Position numbers and translations under genes: made by a program. From Synergistales bacterium (GTDB taxonomy: Bacteria > Synergistota > Synergistia > Synergistales > Aminobacteriaceae), in assembly GCA_026002715.1 (NCBI GenBank), contig BOCC01000129.1:1-5552 (forward strand): a stretch of 5,552 bases of DNA, in the 5' to 3' direction. Shown here piece by piece: positions 1 to 5,393 of this stretch. The notes beneath the pieces are model-generated. The model saw nothing but the letters and a program-made list of their open reading frames with translations, was not told where the DNA came from and ran no database searches. The number at the start of each line of letters is the position of its first letter. Position 1 is the first letter of the stretch.

Positions 1-87
1 TCTGCTCTCTAATTTGGTTTCGTTCAGTCCCTTTTGCGGTCGGCTTCTGTCGGCGCGCAAGAGGGATTTTTTTGTTTTATAATTTTG

Positions 88-94
88 AAAGGAG
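88..94 (+). promoter_or_regulatory. Shine-Dalgarno site fixing the start at 105
   Basis: AAAGGAG is followed by a 10-nt spacer and the ATG at 105. It lies inside the longer reading frame that begins with TTG at 72, so it supports the shorter start, which also gives a clean signal peptide. Confidence 0.75.
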
Positions 95-104
95 CGGTTT
101 GTTT

Positions 105-1805
105 ATGAGAAAGTTGTTAGCGCTTTTGTTGTTGGGGGTTTTGGTGTTTGGTTTGAGCGGCGCGGCGTTTGCGGAGGATGTTGTTTATCTCAGAATTCGC
201 CACGACACTAACATTTTGTCCGTTGACGGCTATCCGCATGACGTTTCTTTTCACGAGTATGGGCCCAACGTCGTAGCTTATTCTAAAGACGGCGGAAGCC
301 TCGAGTGGGCGCCGAAAGAGATAACGTTCAATTTCAAAGAGCCAGGCGTTTTGCTGACCTACGATGACGACGGCGAAGACGTACCCGCGGAAGAGGTTGC
401 CGGGCCGGCGCGGAAGACGTTTGAGGTATATCAGCAGAGTTCATACGGCGCTTACTTCGATATCGGCGACGCTAATCATAGGGATGTTTATTTCGGTTTT
501 GTTTCCGACGCGTATATCGACGCGTATGCCGACGCCGGCGGAGTCAGCAGAGCTGAGGCGGAACGCCTTAAAAAGCTGAAATACCGCAAAGACACAGAAA
601 CAGCCCTTGAGGGTCAGTCGTTTAGCATTACTTTAGACACCGGAAAGGTTGTAGACGGCAGCTTCCCGACTAAGATACTCACCACGGAAGAGCAAATCAA
701 AAACGGCTATGTCCCGGAGTTGGAGACCGTCACGAGCGGCGGCAAAATAACCGGCGTGAAATGGCGCTTCGTGAACCCGTCCAAACCCGGCGTGGCCCTC
801 ACCAGACCTGCCGAAGGCGTGAGGTGGGTTCCTTACCTTGTGCGCCAGCTCTACATAAGGCTCGTAGATGGTTCGCGTGAGACCATCTTCAATGAAAATG
901 AACTTGTAAATAATTATCTTCCCGGCGACAAATTAGAGGGCTCGTGCGATCTGCCGACGCCTTTCGACGCGGGCGCTCTTGAGCAGTTGTCGATAACTTA
1001 CCAACTGGCAGGCGACGACGAAGGCGCGGCGAACATTGACTTTGCTTATGAGTGGAGTTTTCATTATCAGATGGAGAACTTTGAAAAAGACGTTATCGTG
1101 CCCGAACCTGCGCCTCAGGACACGCCAGACGCCGTGAAAGACGCCACCGGCATCACTACGGACGCGGAGCCGGTAGATGAAGCGCGTATATCTACAAACG
1201 ACAGAGTGTTTGTCGATGGTTCGAGCGTAGACAGCAACATTAAGGCCGACACAATTTCGGCCATAGCCGTCAGTCAGAACGTCACCGCGCCCGGCGACGC
1301 CGTGATACTGCCTGCCGGAATTGAGTTCCCTCTCGTAGGCAAATACCTGTTAGTAGAAAATAAGGATACGCCACCCGAGGCCAAGACATGGAGCGAGCTC
1401 GTAAAAAGCTATCAGGTTCGGAAGAGTTTTGACGGAGCTTCATGGGTCGACCTGATCAAACTCTACCCGACAGAAGGAGAACTTTTCAGCCTTGACAGCG
1501 GCTCGGTAAAACTTCTCGCGACTCTCGTTATCGTCGACGATAAAGCGCCGTCAGGTTCTGATATTAAAAGACCGGATTTCGGCGGCGACAAGTACGGCGT
1601 CAAGCTGGTCACGAGCGGCGGCGCTAAATATCTGATCGTTTACGACGGCGTCAAAAACGGAACGGCCAAAGACCCGATACTTCTCACTGCCGGCAGCGAC
1701 AGCGGCGACGGCGGCAAAGACGGCGGCTCCGGCGGCTGTTCTGCGGGATGGGGCGCGGCGGCTCTGCTGCTTGCGGCGGGGTTGGCGTTCAGAAGGCGCG
1801 GTTAA
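105..1805 (+). CDS. Secreted protein with Synergist-CTERM-type C-terminal sorting tail, function unknown
   Basis: Predicted exported, surface-processed protein of 566 aa. Residues 1-23 are a classic signal peptide: MRK, a Leu-rich core, then AFA before Glu24 as the likely cleavage site. Residues 24 to about 330 are a mixed alpha/beta-looking acidic region that I cannot assign to a family. A Pro/Ala/Asp-rich linker follows at about 330-350. The region from about 350 to 525 resembles the stretch that often precedes this tail in Synergistota proteins (for example YDGVKNGTAKDPI). Residues 528-544 are a Gly/Ser/Asp linker, and the tail 543-566 has GGCSAG with Cys545, a 14-residue hydrophobic helix and a final RRRG. 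By analogy with GlyGly-CTERM and MYXO-CTERM tails, this is expected to be recognised and processed at the membrane, with the Cys likely important; that part is inference. An in-frame TTG at 72 would add 11 residues, but AAAGGAG at 88-94 sits 10 nt before the ATG at 105 and the signal peptide starts there. The gene is monocistronic, ending 15 nt before a strong terminator. Confidence 0.9.
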   Translation: MRKLLALLLLGVLVFGLSGAAFAEDVVYLRIRHDTNILSVDGYPHDVSFHEYGPNVVAYSKDGGSLEWAPKEITFNFKEPGVLLTYDDDGEDVPAEEVAGPARKTFEVYQQSSYGAYFDIGDANHRDVYFGFVSDAYIDAYADAGGVSRAEAERLKKLKYRKDTETALEGQSFSITLDTGKVVDGSFPTKILTTEEQIKNGYVPELETVTSGGKITGVKWRFVNPSKPGVALTRPAEGVRWVPYLVRQLYIRLVDGSRETIFNENELVNNYLPGDKLEGSCDLPTPFDAGALEQLSITYQLAGDDEGAANIDFAYEWSFHYQMENFEKDVIVPEPAPQDTPDAVKDATGITTDAEPVDEARISTNDRVFVDGSSVDSNIKADTISAIAVSQNVTAPGDAVILPAGIEFPLVGKYLLVENKDTPPEAKTWSELVKSYQVRKSFDGASWVDLIKLYPTEGELFSLDSGSVKLLATLVIVDDKAPSGSDIKRPDFGGDKYGVKLVTSGGAKYLIVYDGVKNGTAKDPILLTAGSDSGDGGKDGGSGGCSAGWGAAALLLAAGLAFRRRG

Positions 1806-1819
1806 GGCATAGCGGAAAG

Positions 1820-1855
1820 ACACAAAAAAGAGGGGCCGCCCCCTCTTTTTTGTGT
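1820..1855. terminator. Strong, probably bidirectional intrinsic terminator
   Basis: The 15-nt arm 1821-1835 (CACAAAAAAGAGGGG) pairs perfectly with 1840-1854 around a 4-nt loop CCGC. An extra A-U pair at 1820/1855 lengthens the stem to 16. The G/C core has a run of A on its left and a run of T on its right, so transcripts from both strands would end in a GC stem followed by U residues. It lies 15 nt after the stop of the secreted-protein gene and 56 nt beyond the stop of the converging antitoxin-like gene at 1911, so it probably serves both. Confidence 0.93.
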
Positions 1856-1910
1856 TATGAATTAAGCAAGATGTCCAAGGGTACCTGCCGGTGAATGCGG
1901 ATTGACGGCG

Positions 1911-2102
1911 CTAATCATGGTTGCCGAGCCTTGCTTTTTGGCATTTAATGCGGTTGAGCATGGCCATACCTTTTAGGTAATCATCTCTCGCCTCTTTTTC
2001 ATACGCCTCGTTGCCAATCTCATTGCGCCGGTAATATGAGTAGTCGCGAATTTTGCGAATATCATCAAGCGTAAAGTCTTTCGAGATTTCAAGTGTTCTC
2101 AT
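1911..2102 (-). CDS. Small antitoxin-like protein, partner of a decayed PIN toxin
   Basis: A 63-aa, highly charged, mostly helical protein beginning MRTLEISKDFTLDDIRKIR. The 'LEISKDFTLDDIRKIRDY' opening resembles small proteins I recall encoded beside PIN-domain toxins; I cannot name the family exactly, so the antitoxin role rests mainly on context. The role would be to bind and neutralise the toxin and possibly to autoregulate. The start at 2102 is chosen because AAAAGGAGG ends 9 nt upstream; in-frame upstream ATG codons (up to 2126) would lie on or before that Shine-Dalgarno site. The first 14 nt overlap the end of the PIN reading frame, so the pair was translationally coupled, with the toxin frame first and the antitoxin second. 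The classic VapBC order is the reverse. The toxin is broken, so this is now an orphan antitoxin or an independent regulator. It stops with TAG and converges on the terminator at 1820-1855. Confidence 0.65.
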   Translation of the reverse strand: MRTLEISKDFTLDDIRKIRDYSYYRRNEIGNEAYEKEARDDYLKGMAMLNRIKCQKARLGNHD

Positions 2103-2445
2103 TGTCGGCATCCTCCTTTTTAACAAGCATTGACGGCGGTATTATCAATATTGGCTTTCGCATAAGGTCAAACGTCAGCAAACGCACTCCCTCGTTAGTT
2201 TCCACGTTTGCCAAGTGGTTCATATTCCAAGTGAGCAGATAATCACATTCGACGGTTAAAGCGTGGGCGATATGCAGAGCGTCCTCAATGCTCTTGGGCG
2301 ACAGTATTTTTCGCTGTATAATTCTGTCCGCGAGTGTATAAATCTCGTCACGCGGTGCATTTCAAAGAAAAATACGCGCCCCCTCTACAGTGGCGCGAAG
2401 CTGCTCGGTCTTGCCATAGATGACGAAAGACGACAAATAACCCAC
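2089..2445 (-). pseudogene. Truncated VapC-like PIN-domain toxin with in-frame stop
   Basis: The minus strand reads as the C-terminal part of a PIN-domain ribonuclease toxin. Recognisable parts are IEDALHIAHAL, which holds the conserved acidic residue of the C-terminal PIN motif, then CDYLLTWNMNHLANVE and a tail PILIIPPSML, close to the usual ending of this PIN subgroup. Upstream, in the same frame, LSSFVIYGKTEQLRATVEGARIF fits the middle of the fold but is cut from the rest by TGA at 2364-2362. No ATG, GTG or TTG opens the frame after that stop. The N-terminal strand with the first catalytic Asp (usually near LDTS) is absent; the sequence above 2445 has stops and then mobile-element debris. 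The frame ends with TGA at 2091-2089, overlapping the antitoxin-like gene by 14 nt. The toxin is almost certainly inactive. The left boundary is secure and the 5' boundary approximate (a GTG at 2445 is used as the limit). Confidence 0.8.
2112..2120 (-). promoter_or_regulatory. Shine-Dalgarno site inside the toxin 3' end, sets the antitoxin start
   Basis: On the minus strand AAAAGGAGG is a near-perfect anti-16S match, 9 nt before ATG 2102-2100. It lies within the last codons of the PIN frame and would allow strong translation of the antitoxin-like protein independent of the toxin. Confidence 0.8.
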
Positions 2446-2589
2446 ACTTGAGCGACTTTTGCGAAAAAAGCGAAAAAAGCATATTGCGTTTTGTTTTTAT
2501 ACTCATTTGCCTTCAGATTTACCAGACAGTCAATTAGGCGGCAGAACTTATCTCTTTGGATTCTGGCAAATTATTCAGCATTTGGGTAT
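2446..2589. other. AT-rich intergenic debris, possible 3' remnant of a lost gene
   Basis: No intact gene is visible. Minus-strand frames carry protein-like but disrupted stretches: a short MLNNLPESKEISSAA ending in TAA, and in another frame QRDKFCRLIDCLVNLKANEY, continuing to a TAG inside the PIN remnant. These may be a frameshifted remnant of the unknown gene whose 5' end lies just to the right, joined after an internal deletion; this is inference. A tandem GCGAAAAAA motif lies at about 2461-2479. Confidence 0.35.
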
Positions 2590-2645
2590 AAGTCAAAGAT
2601 CTGCGCCGTATCGCGTTCTTGTTTTTTGCCTAACTCTTTTGCCAC
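2571..2645 (-). pseudogene. Truncated 5' fragment of the unknown gene found intact at 5338
   Basis: The GTG at 2645 starts VAKELGKKQERDTAQIFDL, the same as the start of the right-edge gene apart from residue 2 (Ala for Thr). After Leu19 the sequence diverges (YPNAE) and a TAA at 2573-2571 closes the frame, so only the gene head survives. Its Shine-Dalgarno site GGGAGG (2661-2656) and promoter are conserved and might still give a short transcript. Loss of one base upstream puts this fragment in frame with the transposase fragment to its right, giving a chimeric open frame of up to 124 codons from 2945 to 2571 that is unlikely to be a real protein. Confidence 0.8.
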
Positions 2646-2712
2646 TGTAAGACATCCTCCCGCTTTATCTAACCATGCCGCTATTTTACAGCGAAAAGCG
2701 AAACACCTCAAC
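2590..2712 (-). repeat. Outer inverted repeat, left copy (copy A)
   Basis: Read on the minus strand, this matches 5270-5393 on the plus strand with about six substitutions and one single-base gap (GCGGCA-TGG against GTGGCATTGG), about 94% identity. It carries a promoter, a leader with GGGAGG, a GTG start and about 18 codons of the unknown gene at the right edge of the window. Similarity stops sharply after the codons for IFDL. Confidence 0.92.
2683..2711 (-). promoter_or_regulatory. Sigma70-like promoter in copy A of the repeat
   Basis: On the minus strand, TTGAGG at 2711-2706, a 17-nt spacer and TAAAAT at 2688-2683, 38 nt before the GTG at 2645. Both hexamers and the spacer length are the same in copy B although the spacer has two substitutions. 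Confidence 0.6.
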
Positions 2713-2744
2713 TCAGATTGGTGTTTTACGTTATATCTATGGTC

Positions 2745-2879
2745 ATAATGTCCGAGTAATTGATCTAACCCACTCATCACAGCACACATAACTATCGTGA
2801 GCACATCGCACAGTTTATGCTCAACATAACTTTGGTGGCGCGGATCTTCAATATTTGCAAATCTTTCTTTTATATTCAA
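2745..2879 (-). pseudogene. ISAs1-family transposase, N-terminal fragment only
   Basis: From a TTG at 2879 the minus strand reads MNIKERFANIEDPRHQSYV, followed by EHKLCDVLTIVMCAVMSGLD. The phe/ile-x-x-ile-x-DPR then H-x-L-x-D-h-L pattern with a following hydrophobic helix is the N-terminal DDE_Tnp_1-associated domain of ISAs1-family transposases. About 43 of an expected 350-400 residues remain; the DDE catalytic domain is missing and the match ends near 2750, shortly before copy A of the repeat. A GAGGTG Shine-Dalgarno site (2891-2886) lies 6 nt before the TTG, which is why I prefer this start to the upstream ATG at 2945. The 21-nt repeat about 90-100 nt upstream is a plausible left end of the element. 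The fragment cannot catalyse transposition. Confidence 0.8.
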
Positions 2880-2915
2880 CTTTTTCACCTCAATAATATT
2901 TTTTTGCTTTATTAT

Positions 2916-2935
2916 ATTATCAAGGATTATCAAGG
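2916..2935. repeat. Tandem 10-bp direct repeat upstream of the transposase fragment
   Basis: ATTATCAAGG occurs twice back to back, 37 nt upstream of the transposase TTG and inside the presumed IS end. It could be a binding or regulatory site or a simple slippage duplication; nothing more can be said from sequence. Confidence 0.6.
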
Positions 2936-3045
2936 TTTTGTACATTCTTGTTAAGCCTGAAATTTTTTATGAAACGGCCGTGCTTGTCAGAAACAATCGA
3001 CGCTCCCACAATGGTTGTATCCGTGAAAAACCTCAACCAATCCAT
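2920..3045 (-). CDS. Possible tiny ORF coupled to the chemoreceptor gene (41 aa)
   Basis: ATG at 3045 starts one base after the TAA of the chemoreceptor (TAAGATG arrangement), giving a 41-aa frame beginning MDWLRFFTDTTIVGASIV and ending at TGA 2922-2920. I recognise no family. The second half runs through the 21-nt repeat and the IS-like sequence, so it is probably a fortuitous or truncated frame; the first 20 residues could be the head of a gene once downstream of the receptor and cut by the IS. GGGA just before is only a weak ribosome site. Confidence 0.2.
   Translation of the reverse strand: MDWLRFFTDTTIVGASIVSDKHGRFIKNFRLNKNVQNLDNP
2966..2986 (-). repeat. Inner inverted repeat, left copy (probable IS end)
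   Basis: On the minus strand CAAGCACGGCCGTTTCATAAA, matching 5178-5198 on the plus strand at 20 of 21 positions. It begins 61 nt beyond the chemoreceptor stop and lies about 90 nt upstream of the transposase fragment, as an ISAs1 terminal repeat would. A target duplication cannot be recognised. Confidence 0.75.
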
Positions 3046-3046
3046 C

Positions 3047-5089
3047 TTATCCCAAAGTGAACCGCGCGATGTGTTCGCTATTTGACGCTACCATGCCGCG
3101 CAGCGAATCCACCGTTTCGGCTACGCCTCCTATTACTTCGGTTATATTATCGACCTGACCCGCGATTTCGGCCGATTTTTTCTTGTTGTCCGCAGCGGAT
3201 TTCGTGACGCGTTCCACGGAAGCGGCCATCTCCGCGAGAGAGGCGGACTGTCCCTCCGACGTGGTCGCCACGTTGTGAATCTGGGCGACGATACGAGTAA
3301 CCGCCGAGATTACGTCGGAAAGCCTCTCTTGCGTTTTGCGCGTGTCGTTCTCCGTATCCGCCGCCAACTTCAGCCCGTCCGACGCGCTCTCCACAGCGGA
3401 ACGCGTTTCGGAGGCGATATCACGCGCCAGAACGCCGATTTGTCCCGCCGCCTTATTGCTGTCTTCCGCCAACTTGCGGACTTCTTCCGCGACGACCGCG
3501 AAGCCGCGCCCCGCCTCTCCCGCGCGCGCGGCTTCTATTGCCGCGTTGAGGGCCAAGAGGTTCGTCTGACTCGCGATACCGGTGATGGCCGCGACGATAT
3601 TGTTGATGCTGATTGCCTTCGTGTCGAGGTTTTGTACCCGCGTCGAAACGGTTTTGAAGGCTTGCGCCATATTCTCGACACTCGTTGTGTTGAGCCGGAT
3701 CATCTCGTCGGACGCTTCCGCGTTTTTCTTGAGCTGCTCGGCGTCTGTGGAAACGGACGCCGCCGAACTCGCCGCCCCTGTCGCCGCCGCCGACATCTCC
3801 TCTATCCCGGCGCTCAAAACCTCTACCTCCTCGGAATTTTCGTCGGCGGCGCGAGAGAGACCGCGCGCGTGACCGGCAATGGCGAGCGCCATCGATTTGG
3901 CGTTTTTGAACACGTCCTCCAATTCTTCCGTGTTGCGGTCAATTTGGGCTCCTTGCTCTTTGAGTTCCAGCAAGAAATCACGCTGCTCGGCGACGACCTG
4001 ATCCACGGATCGGGCGACCTTCGAAAGCTCGTCCTTTCCATTTAAGCCGACGCGCGCCGTCATATCGCCGCTATGAACGGCGGACATCACTTCGCGCAAT
4101 TTCTCTATCGGGCGCAGGATGCCGCGCGCAAGGGTCAAAAGCAGGATAAAGGCAAGCAAAAAGACGACGACCGACGTGAACAATATAGTGCGTAAAAGTT
4201 TGTAGGATGACTCGAACATCTCCGCCCTGTCGAAGACGACGGCGATTTTCCAGCCAAGCGAGTCTGCGGTTTTCATGACGATATATTCCTCGACTCCGCG
4301 CGCCCCTATGCCCGTCATCACCCCATCGGACAGGGCCGCCATTTTCTTTCGGACATCGGGATAGTCCTTAGGCTCCATAGCGACATAGTCAGGATGATGT
4401 CCGTCCGTTATGACGCGTCCGTTGGCGTCGAACACCACGAGGTAGCCCGTCTTCGAAACGCGGCGCTTGTCGAAATCATTAGTCAGGCTCTGGAGGCTGT
4501 AGTCCACGCCCAACAGACCCAAGGGACGGCCTTGGAGGTCGCGAGTCTTCACTATGATACTGCACACTACGCCGCCTCCGGTCGTGAGGTACGGCGACGT
4601 CACGGTCACGTCGCGCTTGTCGTTAATAGCCTCGATATACCAGCCTCGCTTGCGGGGGTCGTAGCCCGCGAGTTTGATATGCCCCTCCGGTGCTTGCGCG
4701 TACTGGCCGTCGTCATTGGCCATAAAAACGAGGCCAAAGTTTTTGTTGGAGTTGGATATTCGGATGAACTCGTCGTAGATAAGGCGCTCGTGCGGGGGAT
4801 GGTTGGCATAAAGGAGAGTTGTGGTTTCTTTGGTGTCGAGATAGTTAGTGAGTTTGCCTCGGGAGTTCTTTACGATATCCAAATCGGCAAGATATTGGAC
4901 GCTCATGGCCCCCGGTTCGATAAACGTGTTGATGCGTTCCTCTACGCGCTCCAATTGAGCAACCGCAAAATCATGAAACGCTTTGACGGAGGACTCCCTG
5001 GCGGACGAAAAAACAATGTAAGCGATGACTCCAATCACTAAGCCGAGACTTATTGAAAACGTCGCTATCAAGCGCGCGCGAATAGACAA
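3047..5089 (-). CDS. Methyl-accepting chemotaxis protein with dCache amino-acid sensor domain
   Basis: Membrane chemoreceptor, 680 aa. It would pass ligand binding outside the cytoplasmic membrane to CheA/CheW and so to flagellar behaviour. Order: TM1 about 8-29; double-Cache periplasmic domain about 33-295; TM2 about 300-321; HAMP about 322-375 with Pro327; antiparallel coiled-coil signalling domain 376-680. The hairpin tip is canonical ([18 protein letters not shown], then [16 protein letters not shown], about 508-542). A site fitting the methylation consensus is [10 protein letters not shown], Glu430/Glu431. There is no C-terminal pentapeptide for tethering CheR/CheB; the protein ends HIARFTLG. 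The distal Cache pocket has Tyr143, Arg148, Trp150, Tyr151, Tyr167 and Asp196 at the spacing of the dCache amino-acid motif, so the ligand is probably an amino acid (inference). The start is TTG at 5089, with GGAGA 13 nt upstream, a rather long spacing; no better in-frame start exists upstream. It has its own promoter, no chemotaxis neighbours, and is bracketed by inverted repeats. Confidence 0.96.
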   Translation of the reverse strand: MSIRARLIATFSISLGLVIGVIAYIVFSSARESSVKAFHDFAVAQLERVEERINTFIEPGAMSVQYLADLDIVKNSRGKLTNYLDTKETTTLLYANHPPHERLIYDEFIRISNSNKNFGLVFMANDDGQYAQAPEGHIKLAGYDPRKRGWYIEAINDKRDVTVTSPYLTTGGGVVCSIIVKTRDLQGRPLGLLGVDYSLQSLTNDFDKRRVSKTGYLVVFDANGRVITDGHHPDYVAMEPKDYPDVRKKMAALSDGVMTGIGARGVEEYIVMKTADSLGWKIAVVFDRAEMFESSYKLLRTILFTSVVVFLLAFILLLTLARGILRPIEKLREVMSAVHSGDMTARVGLNGKDELSKVARSVDQVVAEQRDFLLELKEQGAQIDRNTEELEDVFKNAKSMALAIAGHARGLSRAADENSEEVEVLSAGIEEMSAAATGAASSAASVSTDAEQLKKNAEASDEMIRLNTTSVENMAQAFKTVSTRVQNLDTKAISINNIVAAITGIASQTNLLALNAAIEAARAGEAGRGFAVVAEEVRKLAEDSNKAAGQIGVLARDIASETRSAVESASDGLKLAADTENDTRKTQERLSDVISAVTRIVAQIHNVATTSEGQSASLAEMAASVERVTKSAADNKKKSAEIAGQVDNITEVIGGVAETVDSLRGMVASNSEHIARFTLG

Positions 5090-5134
5090 ATTAGATACCC
5101 CATCTCCTATGATTGGACGTGATTTGATGATAGA

Positions 5135-5163
5135 ATTTTATATGAATTATACAGCGTAGTCAA
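5135..5163 (-). promoter_or_regulatory. Sigma70-like promoter of the chemoreceptor gene
   Basis: On the minus strand TTGACT at 5163-5158, a 17-nt spacer and TAAAAT at 5140-5135, in an AT-rich stretch 46 nt before the TTG start. A second TATAAT lies within the spacer. I see no sigma28 (flagellar) promoter pattern, so the receptor may not be under the flagellar sigma factor. Confidence 0.6.
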
Positions 5164-5177
5164 TGAATTTAAGAACT

Positions 5178-5198
5178 CAAGCAGGGCCGTTTCATAAA
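5178..5198 (+). repeat. Inner inverted repeat, right copy (probable IS end)
   Basis: CAAGCAGGGCCGTTTCATAAA, inverted relative to 2966-2986 with one mismatch. It lies 15 nt beyond the -35 box of the chemoreceptor promoter, so the whole receptor transcription unit falls between the two copies. No transposase coding sequence can be recognised between it and the next repeat at 5270. Confidence 0.75.
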
Positions 5199-5269
5199 CT
5201 TTCACTTTCCAAACGGCACTCGTCTTTTCGAGCAACACTGCATCAAGAACACATCATTAAAAATGTCTT

Positions 5270-5393
5270 GTTGAGGTGTTTTACTTTTCGCTGTAAAATA
5301 GTGGCATTGGTTAGATAAAGCGGGAGGATGTCTTACAGTGACGAAAGAGTTAGGCAAAAAACAAGAGCGCGATACGGCGCAGATCTTTGACTT
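5270..5393 (+). repeat. Outer inverted repeat, right copy (copy B)
   Basis: Counterpart of 2590-2712 in opposite orientation, about 94% identical. Here the repeat runs without interruption into an open reading frame, so copy B looks like the intact form and copy A the derived one. The interval 5199-5269 between the inner and outer repeats differs from the left side, which has 253 nt with the transposase fragment. Confidence 0.92.
5271..5299 (+). promoter_or_regulatory. Sigma70-like promoter of the right-edge gene
   Basis: TTGAGG at 5271-5276, a 17-nt spacer and TAAAAT at 5294-5299. The expected transcript would have a leader of about 30 nt with GGGAGG at 5322-5327. The arrangement is shared with copy A. 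Confidence 0.65.

Noticed and set aside
78..83. TATAAT as a -10 box for the first gene
   Set aside because: No -35 hexamer lies 16-18 nt upstream, and transcription from it would start within the Shine-Dalgarno sequence. The real promoter is probably further upstream, perhaps outside the window.
72..104. TTG at 72 as the start of the secreted protein
   Set aside because: It would place 11 residues, including charged ones, in front of the signal peptide and has no ribosome site; AAAGGAG before ATG 105 explains the start better.
1551..1823. Minus-strand frame of 90 codons over the end of the first gene
   Set aside because: Arg/Ala-rich antisense of the Gly/Asp linker and sorting tail, with no start signal; it is a shadow.
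2263..2748. Plus-strand small open frames across the toxin remnant and copy A
   Set aside because: They are shadows of the minus-strand PIN remnant and of the repeat; none has a Shine-Dalgarno site or a recognisable product.
3275..4045. Long plus-strand open frame (256 codons) antisense to the chemoreceptor
   Set aside because: It is the opposite-strand shadow of the GC-biased codons of the MCP signalling domain. The product is Arg-rich low-quality sequence with no domain, and the MCP on the other strand is unambiguous.
4394..5041. Plus-strand open frame (215 codons) antisense to the dCache region
   Set aside because: Another shadow of the receptor gene; no plausible ribosome site and no recognisable fold, whereas the antisense reading is a clear Cache domain.
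5212..5236. Small hairpin CTCG...CGAG upstream of the right-edge gene
   Set aside because: The stem is only about four pairs with no T-run after it, too weak to call a terminator or riboswitch.
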